From Bacillota bacterium (GTDB lineage: Bacteria > Bacillota > Dethiobacteria > DTU022): a DNA stretch of 32,867 bases. The notes below the pieces were generated by a model, which saw only the letters and a program-made list of their open reading frames with translations, had not been told where the DNA came from and did not search any database. Location: positions 1-32,867 of the forward strand of contig JAKPEE010000062.1 of the NCBI GenBank assembly GCA_029552125.1. Reading direction: 5' to 3'. This document shows, piece after piece, positions 1 through 7,631 of this stretch. Position 1 is the first letter of the stretch, and every line of letters starts with the position of its first letter. The position numbers and the translations under genes are program-made.

Positions 1-1
1 G

Positions 2-100
2 TTGAGGGCCACTATGCCGGCCTTATATGGGCCCTTCGCCGGCAGGCCTTGGATCAAATATGTGCTTAAAGAAATCGCCTCAGTGCAATGGCCGGCTTAA
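2..100 (+). CDS. C-terminal fragment of a protein cut by the window edge, possibly a transposase
   Basis: A frame open from the left edge runs 32 codons to a TAA at 98-100 and contains the stretch YGPFAGRPWIKYVLKEI. The start lies outside the window. I do not recognise the family securely. The transposase idea comes from the DNA just after the stop (TGCGGG, GTTTC, CTAC, CTTGACAC), which closely resembles the DNA after the stop of the inward-facing partial frame at the other window edge. Two unrelated genes would not normally share that tail, whereas two copies of related insertion sequences would. An ordinary chromosomal gene end remains possible. Confidence 0.35.
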   Translation: MRATMPALYGPFAGRPWIKYVLKEIASVQWPA

Positions 101-137
101 AAAAATGCGGGAGTTTCACCTACTAAGTCTTGACACA
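101..137 (+). mobile_element. Possible insertion-sequence end (inverted relative of the tail at 32733-32773)
   Basis: The segment after the stop reads TGCGGG, then GTTTC, CTAC and CTTGACAC, the last at 129-136. The reverse complement of the right window edge shows the same blocks in the same order with slightly different spacing (31 versus 35 bases overall). This fits two diverged insertion sequences in inverted orientation. The terminal inverted repeat and target duplication cannot be tested because the other IS ends are outside the window. Confidence 0.35.
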
Positions 138-157
138 GTCGACATTCCCTAATGCCA

Positions 158-189
158 TTGATTTTAAAGGATTTTTAGGGTAATATAAT
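158..189 (+). promoter_or_regulatory. Candidate promoter of tRNA-Arg
   Basis: A perfect -10 box TATAAT at 184-189 sits seven bases before the mature 5' end of the tRNA. The best -35-like hexamer is TTGATT at 158-163, but its spacing of 20 bases is long. The -10 is convincing and the -35 is not. Confidence 0.4.
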
Positions 190-196
190 AGTGCGT

Positions 197-272
197 GCGC
201 CTGTAGCTCAGGGGATAGAGCAGCGGACTTCTAATCCGTTAGTCGGGGGTTCGAATCCTCCCAGGCGCACCA
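197..272 (+). tRNA. tRNA-Arg (anticodon TCT)
   Basis: A 76-base cloverleaf with encoded CCA. The acceptor arm GCGCCTG (197-203) pairs with CAGGCGC (262-268), followed by discriminator A and CCA at 270-272. The D arm is GCTC/GAGC. The anticodon loop CTTCTAA gives TCT, which reads AGA/AGG arginine codons. The T arm contains GTTCGAATC. A run of T follows directly. The gene stands alone, without neighbouring tRNAs on this strand. Confidence 0.97.
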
Positions 273-987
273 TTTTTTTTATGAAGTTGATGCGCCCAAA
301 AGCCTTGTATATCAAGGGTTTCCGGGTTGGCAAATTAATTGCCCAAGCGTTTAATATAGTTATTAGAGTATTAGATGCAACTCTTCTTAATTTAAAAATT
401 ATAAGGAACCGTTAACCGTCAAAGCAAAACACGAATGATCCTGGCAGTGCACCCATGCCGGGTCCACTATAGCAAAACCCCGGAAAGGTATGATCCTCCG
501 GGGTTGTTGTATTCTTTTAACCTGTAGAGGCCATGGGACAGCCATCCCTTGCTTCAGAGCTCGGGGCGCAGCAACATCCCGGGCAGAGTCTCCTTGTTTA
601 ACTCCTTCCGAAACCAAGGGCTTACTGTTGGCGAAGAGATGATCATACCTGCCGGGTAGGCCGGGAGGGTTGTCTCAGCACCTTCCGCCTGCATTTATTC
701 CCTGATTCAGAAGGAAATTGATGTTAATTGAAGAATTTTCTCAATAGTAGTCGAATCGTCACCTGAAACTTTCATTATCCACCTTTAGATTCCAGCATCA
801 GGAAAACAGAAGGTAGCGGCTCTTACCAGGCCTGGGAGTTGTTCTATTGTTTTACAGGGGAGGGAACGGCAATAAAACAATAAAAAGTGTTCAAGCAGTT
901 GATCAAAGAAGCATTTTATTGTCAACTTTAGCGGCTAGGGTGATTTGCGGGGAAACAAGACCTGTACAGGTAGGATAGAGGTGAAAC
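273..987. other. 715-base stretch without a convincing gene
   Basis: Between tRNA-Arg and the dehydrogenase operon I find no ORF with a ribosome site or recognisable product. The longest frames (281-415 on plus, 399-617 on minus) lack Shine-Dalgarno sequences and family resemblance. The stretch holds one terminator-like hairpin (476-505) and a 10-base palindrome CCTGTACAGG at 961-970, just upstream of the ribosome site of the next gene, which could be a repressor site. It may be eroded DNA next to an insertion sequence and a tRNA gene. Confidence 0.5.
476..518 (+). terminator. Hairpin with T-rich tail, possible terminator
   Basis: Arms AACCCCGGA (476-484) and TCCGGGGTT (497-505) pair perfectly over nine bases with a 12-base loop and are followed by GTTGTATTCTTTT. 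The shape suits an intrinsic terminator, but no gene obviously ends just upstream except the distant tRNA. Confidence 0.4.
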
Positions 988-1836
988 ATGGAAAAACATA
1001 TTGCAGGTAAAAATGTTTACATCACCGGGGGCTCCAGCGGCATTGGCTTGTCGGCGGCGAAGCAGTTGGCGGCCCTGGGCGCAAATATCCTCATCTTCGC
1101 GCGCACTAAGGAGCGCCTGGAAGCAGCAGCCGCTGAGATCAGAAAGAGTTGCCTTTCGGAAACGCAGAGAGTCTCCTCGCTGCAGGTTGACGTGGGCGAC
1201 AATGACAGTGTAAACAGGGTCATGGCCAGGGCGGTGCAGGAGTTCGGGCCTCCCGACCTGCTGATCAACTGTGCCGGCAGGGCCTATCCCCATTATTTTG
1301 AGCAGATCAGCTACGAGCAGTTCGATCAGACCATGAAGACCAACCTTTATGGCATCTGGAATACCACGGCGGCGCTTGTTCCGGAAATGAAAAAGAAGGG
1401 GGGCTGCATCGTCAATGTTTCCTCGATTGCCGGGTTCATTGGCATTTTTGGCTATACTGCCTACTGCGCCTCGAAATTCGGGGTGATCGGCTTTTCCGAA
1501 GCCCTCAGGAGCGAGCTCAGAAGCCATGGGATCAAGGTGGCGGTCCTTTGCCCGCCGGATACAGATACGCCTGGCTTTGCCGCTGAAAATAAAACCAAGC
1601 CGGAAGAAACAAAGGAGGCTTCCAAGGGGGCCAAGCTAATGTCTCCCGACGAGGTGGCCCGGCAGCTGATCATCGGCCTTAAAAAGGACAGGTTTCTGAT
1701 CATCCCCGGCCTCGATGGGAAAATTACCTGGCGGATCAAGCGTTTTTTCCCGGCTCTGGTGGACGCAGTGCTGAACCGGCAGATTGAGAAAGTGCAGAAG
1801 AGGTTGCAGGGCGCGCATACGGAGGTGAGATCATGA
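988..1836 (+). CDS. Short-chain dehydrogenase resembling 3-ketodihydrosphingosine reductase
   Basis: A 282-residue classical SDR, probably an NAD(P)H-dependent ketone reductase in the cytoplasm. The cofactor motif TGGSSGIG is at residues 13-20, NCAG at 94-97, catalytic Ser near 145-146 and YCASK (Tyr159, Lys163). The segment CPPDTDTPGF followed by ENKTKP (about 189-205) is the feature I associate with the eukaryotic 3-ketodihydrosphingosine reductase (KDSR) branch. This suggests a long-chain lipid ketone as substrate, but the substrate is inference and no serine palmitoyltransferase lies in the window. The ATG follows GAGGTG. Its stop overlaps the next gene's start (ATGA), so the two are translationally coupled. 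A generic oxidoreductase of unknown substrate is the alternative. Confidence 0.85.
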   Translation: MEKHIAGKNVYITGGSSGIGLSAAKQLAALGANILIFARTKERLEAAAAEIRKSCLSETQRVSSLQVDVGDNDSVNRVMARAVQEFGPPDLLINCAGRAYPHYFEQISYEQFDQTMKTNLYGIWNTTAALVPEMKKKGGCIVNVSSIAGFIGIFGYTAYCASKFGVIGFSEALRSELRSHGIKVAVLCPPDTDTPGFAAENKTKPEETKEASKGAKLMSPDEVARQLIIGLKKDRFLIIPGLDGKITWRIKRFFPALVDAVLNRQIEKVQKRLQGAHTEVRS

Positions 1837-2684
1837 AACCGGGGAAACTGCATGGCAAAACCGTGATCATTACCGGGGCGGCCGGCGGCATCGGCACGGC
1901 CACAGCGGCCCTGCTGGACCGCGAGGGCGCAAACCTGGTGCTGGCGGATATTGATCTGCCCAGGCTGCAGGAGCTTGCAGAGAGGCTTTCCCGGCCGGCG
2001 CTGGCCGTGAAATGCGATATTACCAGGCGGGAAGAAGTTGCGGAGCTTGTGGCCCGGGCGCAGGAGAGATTTAACACTATTGACGTCCTGGTCAACAATG
2101 CAGGGATAATTATCCCCTCCCTCTTTGAAGACTGCCGCTATGATCAAATTGAAAAACAGGTTGCCATCAACCTGATGGGAACAATCAACGCTACCTATGA
2201 GGTTCTACCCGTGTTGATAAAAAATGGCGGCGGGAATATTGTCACCATATCCTCCATGGCCGGTATTGTCCCCGAGACGTATAGCTCAATTTATACCGCC
2301 ACGAAATTTGCCCTGCGCGGCTTTAATTTGACGCTGGCCCTGGAACTGAAAAAGCACCATATTGCCGTATCGACTATCTTCCCCGACACCACGGATACGC
2401 CAATGCTTCGCTTTGAAGCGGCTCATGGCGGATCGCCGCTTACCTTTTTAAATACGCCGCAGAAGCCGGAGAATGTGGCCCGGGCGGTGCTGCGGGCGAT
2501 AACCGGCAACAAGCTGGAGCAGTATGTGCCCTATTCCTCGGGCCTGTTGTCAAAATTATTGATGTGCGCGCCGGGAGCGGTGATAAGGCTGTGGCCCATG
2601 CTTGAAAAAGCAGCCGTAAGTAAAAAAATAGCCTACCAGAAAAAGTATAACATTGTAGAGAGAGGAGAGGGTAAAAATGCCTAA
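1833..2684 (+). CDS. Second short-chain dehydrogenase/reductase
   Basis: A 283-residue classical SDR. The cofactor motif TGAAGGIG is at residues 14-21, NNAG at 88-91, the Ser-Ser pair at 140-141 and the catalytic YTATK at Tyr154/Lys158. PDTTDTPM after the active site echoes the DTDTP motif of the upstream paralogue, so the two may act on related substrates or form a heteromer. It overlaps the upstream stop by four bases and the downstream start by eight, so the three genes form a tight operon. The C-terminal 60 residues are basic with hydrophobic patches and may touch the membrane. Substrate unknown; a lipid or ketone intermediate is the best inference from the partner gene. Confidence 0.85.
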   Translation: MKPGKLHGKTVIITGAAGGIGTATAALLDREGANLVLADIDLPRLQELAERLSRPALAVKCDITRREEVAELVARAQERFNTIDVLVNNAGIIIPSLFEDCRYDQIEKQVAINLMGTINATYEVLPVLIKNGGGNIVTISSMAGIVPETYSSIYTATKFALRGFNLTLALELKKHHIAVSTIFPDTTDTPMLRFEAAHGGSPLTFLNTPQKPENVARAVLRAITGNKLEQYVPYSSGLLSKLLMCAPGAVIRLWPMLEKAAVSKKIAYQKKYNIVERGEGKNA

Positions 2685-3078
2685 TGCAAGAAGGGGTTGG
2701 ATAGCTGCCCTGGCCATCGTTACCGGAATAGGGCTTCTTCTTTTCTGGGTCGGCTTCTTTACCTTTGGACTGGCACCGGAAAATCCGCCGCCGGGATATT
2801 TCGAATACGAGCATTCTTTCCCGCTGCCGGATATTATCCTAGCCATAGCCCTCATTGCTGCCGGCGTCCTCATGCTCAGGAGGAAGCTCCTGGGTATGCA
2901 GATAGCGCACGTGTGCGCGGGCGCCCTGATCTTTCTGGGCCTGCTGGATTTCAGCTTTAATTTCCAGAATGGCATCTATGCCCTTTCTACGGCGGACCTG
3001 CTGCTTAACGCGTTCATCAACATATGGTGCGTAGTTTTTGGCCTTATCCTGGCCGTTAAAGGCAAGGCGTTGAGCTGA
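2677..3078 (+). CDS. Small four-helix membrane protein of unknown function
   Basis: A 133-residue hydrophobic protein with four likely membrane segments (about 9-31, 51-67, 72-90 and 105-127). A proline-rich extracytoplasmic loop lies near 35-50. It begins inside the end of the second dehydrogenase with a good ribosome site (GGAGAGGG), so it belongs to the same operon. I recognise no family. The context suggests a membrane partner of the two dehydrogenases, for example in lipid modification, but this is inference. No catalytic motif is visible. Confidence 0.7.
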   Translation: MPNARRGWIAALAIVTGIGLLLFWVGFFTFGLAPENPPPGYFEYEHSFPLPDIILAIALIAAGVLMLRRKLLGMQIAHVCAGALIFLGLLDFSFNFQNGIYALSTADLLLNAFINIWCVVFGLILAVKGKALS

Positions 3079-3145
3079 CGGGATCATTGTTAGCCGGATA
3101 TTCTTATAGCTTTTATCAAAGTCAATATTACATAAAAAGAATAAG

Positions 3146-3180
3146 GGCTGTTCCGGTTTACTTTGGGACAGCCTGAATTA
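3146..3180 (+). terminator. Terminator-like hairpin after the dehydrogenase operon
   Basis: GGCTGTTCC (3146-3154) pairs with GGGACAGCC (3165-3173) with one G-T pair. A short AT-rich tail (TGAATTATTTG) follows. Its position 68 bases after the last stop of the operon suits a terminator, although the T run is weak. Confidence 0.5.
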
Positions 3181-3204
3181 TTTGCATCCTTGGAAAAAAA
3201 TTTT

Positions 3205-3278
3205 TTAGCCGACCGTTACAATCAGCGCGGCGGCCGTGTCGCCGGCGGCGCAGCCGGTGTCCAGGGCCTAGCCGCCGC
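3205..3278 (-). other. GC-rich inverted-repeat island; end-of-operon structure or gene remnant
   Basis: In otherwise AT-rich spacer lies a very GC-rich block. Arms GCGGCGGC (3227-3234) and GCCGCCGC (3271-3278) can pair, and a T run follows on the minus strand beyond 3205. It could be the transcription stop of the importer operon that ends at 3363. On the minus strand it also encodes a 20-codon frame containing LDTGCAAGDTAAALIVTVG before a TAA, bounded upstream by a stop, so an eroded gene end is the alternative. Confidence 0.35.
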
Positions 3279-3362
3279 TCTTCTTTAATGAAGGAAAAAT
3301 TTCCCTTTTAAGCCACCAGCCTACTTTTGCTGATCATTAGCTTGAGCAAGCAGCCAAGCGAA

Positions 3363-4496
3363 TCATGCCTGATCTTTTAAGATGGCTATGGTGCCGTAGT
3401 TATACAATCCGCGGGCAAAGCATTCAACGGATATATCGGCTCCGCTGGCCATGTGGGTAAGTACGCTTCGTGAACCTACGGCAGCACTTTTCCCCTTAAA
3501 AGAGTGGCCAATCATAATGGGAACATATTTATTAAAATATGCGGAAAGAGGATATTTCTTTTCTTTGCTGTCGTCCAGGTAATACTTGAAGCCCGGAAAG
3601 TAGGAGTGGCTGGCCAGGTGTCGGCCGCTGCCTATAGTCAGGTACTGACCGTCTCCGGGCGCATAATCATACCAGTCCAGGGAGTTGGAACAAACAGCGT
3701 AAGGCATTAGGAAATCGTCTTGGCCGATTCCCTCGAGCACGATCAGGACTACTTTTTGGGTTTCAAGATTTTTCAACACCAGCGGGGCGATCTCCGTAAT
3801 GGAATTAACTTCTCCCAAAGGTGTAAAAACAGGTACCTCCATGTTTCTGGCCGGAATTTTGTGCACAGGCCTGGCTATGGCCCCAAATGTTTTAAAAGCG
3901 TATCCTTCCCTGGCTGCCAGAACATAATCCGGCAGCCGCCTCACAAACTCCTCATTGTTCCCAAATAGCTCTATTATTTCTTCTTTTGTTTTGACCGTCT
4001 CTATATGTTCATGCGTCCGCACCAACTTAAGATCTCCGGCGGAAGGCTTGTACAGGCCTGCGAAACGGGGAATCATCCCCCCGCCGCAGGCCAGGCTGTC
4101 CAATGTGCTCAAGTTTATATACCCTTTCAGGGGGACCATCTGCCCCGTCCCTATAACTACGGGTGTCATTCTTGTTGTCTCGATGAAATGGTTGATGCGG
4201 GAAAATAATAAGGTTAACAGCACCTGCCACTTGACGTCGTCGGCTCCTTCAAAAACAGAGGAAAAAAAAGGCTTGGAAAAGCTCAAGAACATAAACTGCG
4301 GGGAATAGCTCCGATACAGATCCAGGGCCACGTTGGTTACCCAGGATATGCTTTCCAGGTGCATATCTCCCGGGTATCTATTCCTTTTCAACAGCTCTTG
4401 GGCCATGGCAGCCAGGGCTGATTTTTCTGCCGTCTCTTTCCCCGTTTCAAAATCGAGAATTGTCTGCCATTCTACCACATCCAATACGGCCAGCAT
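3363..4496 (-). CDS. Unrecognised 377-residue protein, last gene of the importer/radical SAM operon
   Basis: I do not recognise a family. The protein is soluble, without a signal peptide or membrane segments. Notable stretches are VVIGTGQMVPLKGY near residue 110, VVLIVLEGIGQDDF near 250, and a His/Ser/Gly-rich C-terminal third (GSGRHLASHSYFPGFKYYL, then MIGHSFKGKSAAVGSRS). These hint at an active site; an alkaline-phosphatase-like fold is conceivable but not shown. The ATG follows GGGGAGG, and only six bases separate it from the radical SAM stop, so both are made from one message. Its constant partner here, a radical SAM enzyme with cysteine clusters, suggests it makes, binds or modifies the same compound. 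Function unknown. Confidence 0.75.
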   Translation of the reverse strand: MLAVLDVVEWQTILDFETGKETAEKSALAAMAQELLKRNRYPGDMHLESISWVTNVALDLYRSYSPQFMFLSFSKPFFSSVFEGADDVKWQVLLTLLFSRINHFIETTRMTPVVIGTGQMVPLKGYINLSTLDSLACGGGMIPRFAGLYKPSAGDLKLVRTHEHIETVKTKEEIIELFGNNEEFVRRLPDYVLAAREGYAFKTFGAIARPVHKIPARNMEVPVFTPLGEVNSITEIAPLVLKNLETQKVVLIVLEGIGQDDFLMPYAVCSNSLDWYDYAPGDGQYLTIGSGRHLASHSYFPGFKYYLDDSKEKKYPLSAYFNKYVPIMIGHSFKGKSAAVGSRSVLTHMASGADISVECFARGLYNYGTIAILKDQA

Positions 4497-4502
4497 TAGC
4501 TG

Positions 4503-5513
4503 TTAACCTCCCCTATAATCTTCATCCATGGAATTCCAACTGACTTTTTGACCATGTATGGGCACTCCGCCGCCACAAAAAGGGCACCGGTTCCCTTGCA
4601 GTTTATAATCCACAACTTTGCCGCCGCAGCCGCTAAAGTTAATCCTTTCTATAACTATTTCCCGGCACTGGGGGCAAAGGGTATTCACCCACCGGGAGCC
4701 CGCAAAGTTGCTAAAATAAATAAAAGGCAGCTTTTTCCGGACTTCTTCCAGCTTGCGGTTTATATGCATAATGTGGGGGTAATCGTGGTCTTTCATTTTA
4801 TATTCCGGCAGCAGTCGAAAGACGTGCCAGGGGATCGCGGGATTAATGCCGGCAATAAAATCGGCCATCATCTCAATTTCATCGTCATTTATGCCTTGGA
4901 TAATAGGCGTGGTAATTTCCAGGTGGTTTCTCTCTGAAAAGTATTTTATACTATCCAGCACGGGTTGCACAGAAAGAACCCCGGTTAAGTCCCGGTAGAA
5001 ATCATTTGAAAGCGACTTCAGGCTGACATTGATAAAGGAAAACAAGGCCGAAATTTCGCGGGCTGATTCTTCACTCATATATCCGTTGGTCAGGCAGCCC
5101 ATGGGGATATTTCTGCTTTTCGCTTCTACCGCGAGCTCCCGCAGGGAAGGCAGCGATACGAGCGGCTCATTTATACCGAAGACGATGTTATGGCAGCCTG
5201 TTTTTTGGGCCAGGTCCACCAGTTTCGCCGGCGGCAGATTGAAGGTAAACAGATCGGAAGGATCTCCCTTGGCCACATAGGCGTTGGAACAGTAAGCACA
5301 GTCCAGGTTGCATCCGCTGCTTCCAAATAAAAAACTGCGGCTGCCCGGGTAGGCGTGATAAAAAGGTACCGACTCGATATGTACAGCATACATTACAGTC
5401 CAGCGGTGGGGATATTTTTCTTTTATCTCTCCCTGTTCCGCGTAATACGCTCCACAGGTGCCGGGGACATTATTTTGCAATAAGCAGCGACGGGGACAGT
5501 AAGCACATTCCAC
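4503..5513 (-). CDS. AmrS/PflA-like radical SAM protein with C-terminal zinc ribbon
   Basis: 336 residues. The radical SAM cluster GCNLDCAYC supplies Cys68, Cys72 and Cys75 (CxxxCxxC). An N-terminal CAYCPRRC plus Cys20, then the YHAYPGSRS stretch before the cluster, match the layout of AmmeMemoRadiSam radical SAM proteins (AmrS), often annotated as pyruvate-formate-lyase activase homologues. The C-terminus adds CPQC and CPFCGG, a likely zinc ribbon. No Memo or AMMECR1 partner is in the window, so it may be a divergent branch working with the unrecognised protein downstream. The start is GTG at 5513, with AGGAGGAG about eleven bases upstream; the nearby ATG is out of frame. It lies 24 bases after the importer permease. 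Substrate unknown. Confidence 0.85.
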   Translation of the reverse strand: MECAYCPRRCLLQNNVPGTCGAYYAEQGEIKEKYPHRWTVMYAVHIESVPFYHAYPGSRSFLFGSSGCNLDCAYCSNAYVAKGDPSDLFTFNLPPAKLVDLAQKTGCHNIVFGINEPLVSLPSLRELAVEAKSRNIPMGCLTNGYMSEESAREISALFSFINVSLKSLSNDFYRDLTGVLSVQPVLDSIKYFSERNHLEITTPIIQGINDDEIEMMADFIAGINPAIPWHVFRLLPEYKMKDHDYPHIMHINRKLEEVRKKLPFIYFSNFAGSRWVNTLCPQCREIVIERINFSGCGGKVVDYKLQGNRCPFCGGGVPIHGQKVSWNSMDEDYRGG

Positions 5514-5537
5514 TTTCTCATTCTCCTCCTGCCGTGG

Positions 5538-6548
5538 TTAAAAATTACTCTCTTCCTGCCGTAAAAGGAGGTATGCCAGGAAGGGAGCACCAATAACGGA
5601 AGTCATAATGCTGATTGGTATTTCTCCGCTGCTAATAGTTCTGGCCAGAGTATCTATGATCAACATAAAAATTGCCCCTAAAACGGAAGCAAATGAAATC
5701 AGAAACTGATGGTTGGGTCCGACTATGAGCCGGGCCATATGCGGCATTACCAGCCCTACCCAGCCGATGGTCCCACAGGTAGATATGGACGAGGCAACGA
5801 TCAAGGTGGAGGCGGATATATACAGGACCCTCATCTTTTTAACATCCACCCCAAGGGTTAGCGCTTCTTCGTCGCCCAATGACAACAGATCAAGCCTCCA
5901 GCGCAAAAAAAAGAGCACCGCTGTTCCCGCGATGAATACGGGCAGGGTCCAGTACACATCTTTCCAGACAATATCGCTGAAACCGCCCATGGTCCAGAAA
6001 ACGATGGCCGGCAGCTGCTCGTAAGGGTCCGCCACGTATTTCAGAAAAGAGAGCCCTGCTGTAAATATGGCGGTGACAATCACTCCTGCCAGCACCAAAA
6101 CGGTAACCGAATCGCTCCGGCTGCGACGCCCGATTTGATAGGCGGCGACAACCGCTGCCAGGCCAAAAATAAAGGCCATGCTTTGAACGGCCAGGGCGGA
6201 GCGGCCAACCAGTATAATGGCCAGCCCGGCCCCAAATCCGGCACCGGCGGAGACCCCCAGTATATCCGGTGAAACCAGGGGGTTTCGAAAAACCCCCTGG
6301 AATACCGTTCCTGCTAGAGCCAGTACCGCCCCCACCAGTAAAGCCATGATCGCGCGGGGCAAGCGGACAGACCAGAAGACAACGGAGGGCGAAAACAGTT
6401 CACTGGGAACCGCACGGTTGGTCAACTTGCAGCTAACCAACTCGAAAATGACCTCCATGGGAAGGGAATAGAGCCCGACGCCGATGGACAATACAAAGCA
6501 TATAATCAGGAGTAGAGTGGCAATGACCAGGATCTTTTTATGATTAAT
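5538..6548 (-). CDS. FecCD/BtuC-type ABC importer permease, probable ATT start
   Basis: The membrane channel of a metal-chelate or corrinoid importer. Family landmarks include the GALLALAGTVFQGVFRNPL-type segment, LGVSAGAGFGA, GxIGWVGLVMPH and a C-terminal PFLAYLL. From the first standard start (TTG, 6491) it would be 317 residues and lack the first membrane helix. The frame stays open upstream through KKILVIATLLLIICFVL to an ATT at 6548-6546, which overlaps the TAA of the lipoprotein gene by one base and sits seven bases after GGGAGGA. That gives 336 residues, the usual family length, so I annotate the ATT start. One permease gene implies a homodimer, as in BtuC. Confidence 0.85.
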   Translation of the reverse strand: MNHKKILVIATLLLIICFVLSIGVGLYSLPMEVIFELVSCKLTNRAVPSELFSPSVVFWSVRLPRAIMALLVGAVLALAGTVFQGVFRNPLVSPDILGVSAGAGFGAGLAIILVGRSALAVQSMAFIFGLAAVVAAYQIGRRSRSDSVTVLVLAGVIVTAIFTAGLSFLKYVADPYEQLPAIVFWTMGGFSDIVWKDVYWTLPVFIAGTAVLFFLRWRLDLLSLGDEEALTLGVDVKKMRVLYISASTLIVASSISTCGTIGWVGLVMPHMARLIVGPNHQFLISFASVLGAIFMLIIDTLARTISSGEIPISIMTSVIGAPFLAYLLLRQEESNF

Positions 6549-7599
6549 CGAGAGTTCCTCCCAGCTCCGTATAGGTTTTACCGTAGAATTTTTGGAAAAA
6601 CTGGTCTGCTTCCGCCTGCATATCTAGATCATTAAACAGGTCGGGTTGGATCTTGCTGGCTGCCCAGTAAAGACCCAGCACTGCCTGGGGAGAAGGATAA
6701 TCCCAGGGATTTAAAGTCGAAGGGAACCAGAAAACCTGCTTGTTCATTACAGCCTTGATTCCCTGCAGGCGTTCGTCCTCCATGATACTTTCAGGGGAGG
6801 TGTCGGCAGTATACTGGACTACGAAGATTAGATCCGGATTCCACTCGATCAGGTGTTCCGGAGAGACTTCAACCCAGCCTCCCGTCAATTCGCCGCCGGC
6901 ATTTTCCCCGCCGGCCAGTCTTATAAGGTGGTGTTGATACATTTCCGAAGAACAGGTGGAAAGCAAGCCCATGGGGCCGACCAGGTATACCACGGGCCGG
7001 TCTTCCTCGGCTATATTCTCGGTACGTTCTTTTACTTTTTGCAGAGTATTTTCGTAGTAATTAACAAATTCCTGGGCAGTTTCCTCGCGGCCCAAGGCCT
7101 TGCCTAAATTGAGCATGCTGTCTTTTAATTGCTCCAGATCCTCGGCCACCACTCCAAATACGGTAAGGCCTTTTTCTTCAAGGTTTTCAACCAGTTCCAT
7201 GTTTCGCCCCGGCACCAGGATAAGATCCGGATCCAGAGCCATGGCTTCCTCAAGGTTAAATTCGGCGGGGCTTCCGGGAGTAGGAATGTTGGAGAGTTCG
7301 GGCATCAGTTTGTTAAAAAAGGCATTGTTCCTGGAAGGACTGTCATAACCGACAATCTTATCCTGGGCTCCCAGGGCAAACACCATGTGGGTAGCAATCC
7401 CATAGCTGGTTAATATCCTTTCTGCCGGCTGTGACAGGGTAATTTCGCGACCCAGACCGTCGGTAACCACTATATCCTCGCCGGCTTCTTCATTTCCTGT
7501 CTGTTCTGCTCCTTGCCCGCACCCACTCGCTACAAAACATAATAAGAGTAATCCCACCAGCAGTACGTCTCTTATACTGTTTACCTTCAATGGTTTCAT
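6544..7599 (-). CDS. Lipoprotein substrate-binding protein of a metal-chelate/corrinoid-type importer
   Basis: The protein begins with a lipoprotein signal ending VASGC (Cys27 after the chosen start), so it is anchored outside the membrane. The remainder is the two-lobed helical-backbone type shared by BtuF, FhuD and MolA: the DGLGREITL opening, a TSYGIATHMVFALGA segment, LDPDLILVPG, and a C-terminal WDYPSPQAVLGLYW segment. I choose ATG 7599 over the upstream in-frame codon at 7644 because AGGAG lies eight bases before it and the signal peptide starts properly there. The ligand could be an iron chelate, a corrinoid, or molybdate/tungstate (MolA type); the sequence alone does not decide. It lies 32 bases after the ATPase gene. 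Confidence 0.88.
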   Translation of the reverse strand: MKPLKVNSIRDVLLVGLLLLCFVASGCGQGAEQTGNEEAGEDIVVTDGLGREITLSQPAERILTSYGIATHMVFALGAQDKIVGYDSPSRNNAFFNKLMPELSNIPTPGSPAEFNLEEAMALDPDLILVPGRNMELVENLEEKGLTVFGVVAEDLEQLKDSMLNLGKALGREETAQEFVNYYENTLQKVKERTENIAEEDRPVVYLVGPMGLLSTCSSEMYQHHLIRLAGGENAGGELTGGWVEVSPEHLIEWNPDLIFVVQYTADTSPESIMEDERLQGIKAVMNKQVFWFPSTLNPWDYPSPQAVLGLYWAASKIQPDLFNDLDMQAEADQFFQKFYGKTYTELGGTLD

Positions 7600-7631
7600 C
7601 GTCAAGCTCCTTTCTTGATCAACAATTTTTT

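Noticed and set aside
130-135. TTGACA as the -35 box of tRNA-Arg
   Set aside because: It is a perfect hexamer but lies 48 bases before the TATAAT; it more likely belongs to the IS-like tail motif.
191-415. 74-codon plus-strand frame
   Set aside because: Its first 27 codons are the tRNA-Arg sequence; the remainder has no ribosome site or recognisable product.
1461-2147. 228-codon minus-strand frame across the two dehydrogenase genes
   Set aside because: It is antisense to two clear SDR genes with intact motifs and a coupled ATGA junction, and has no ribosome site or known domain.
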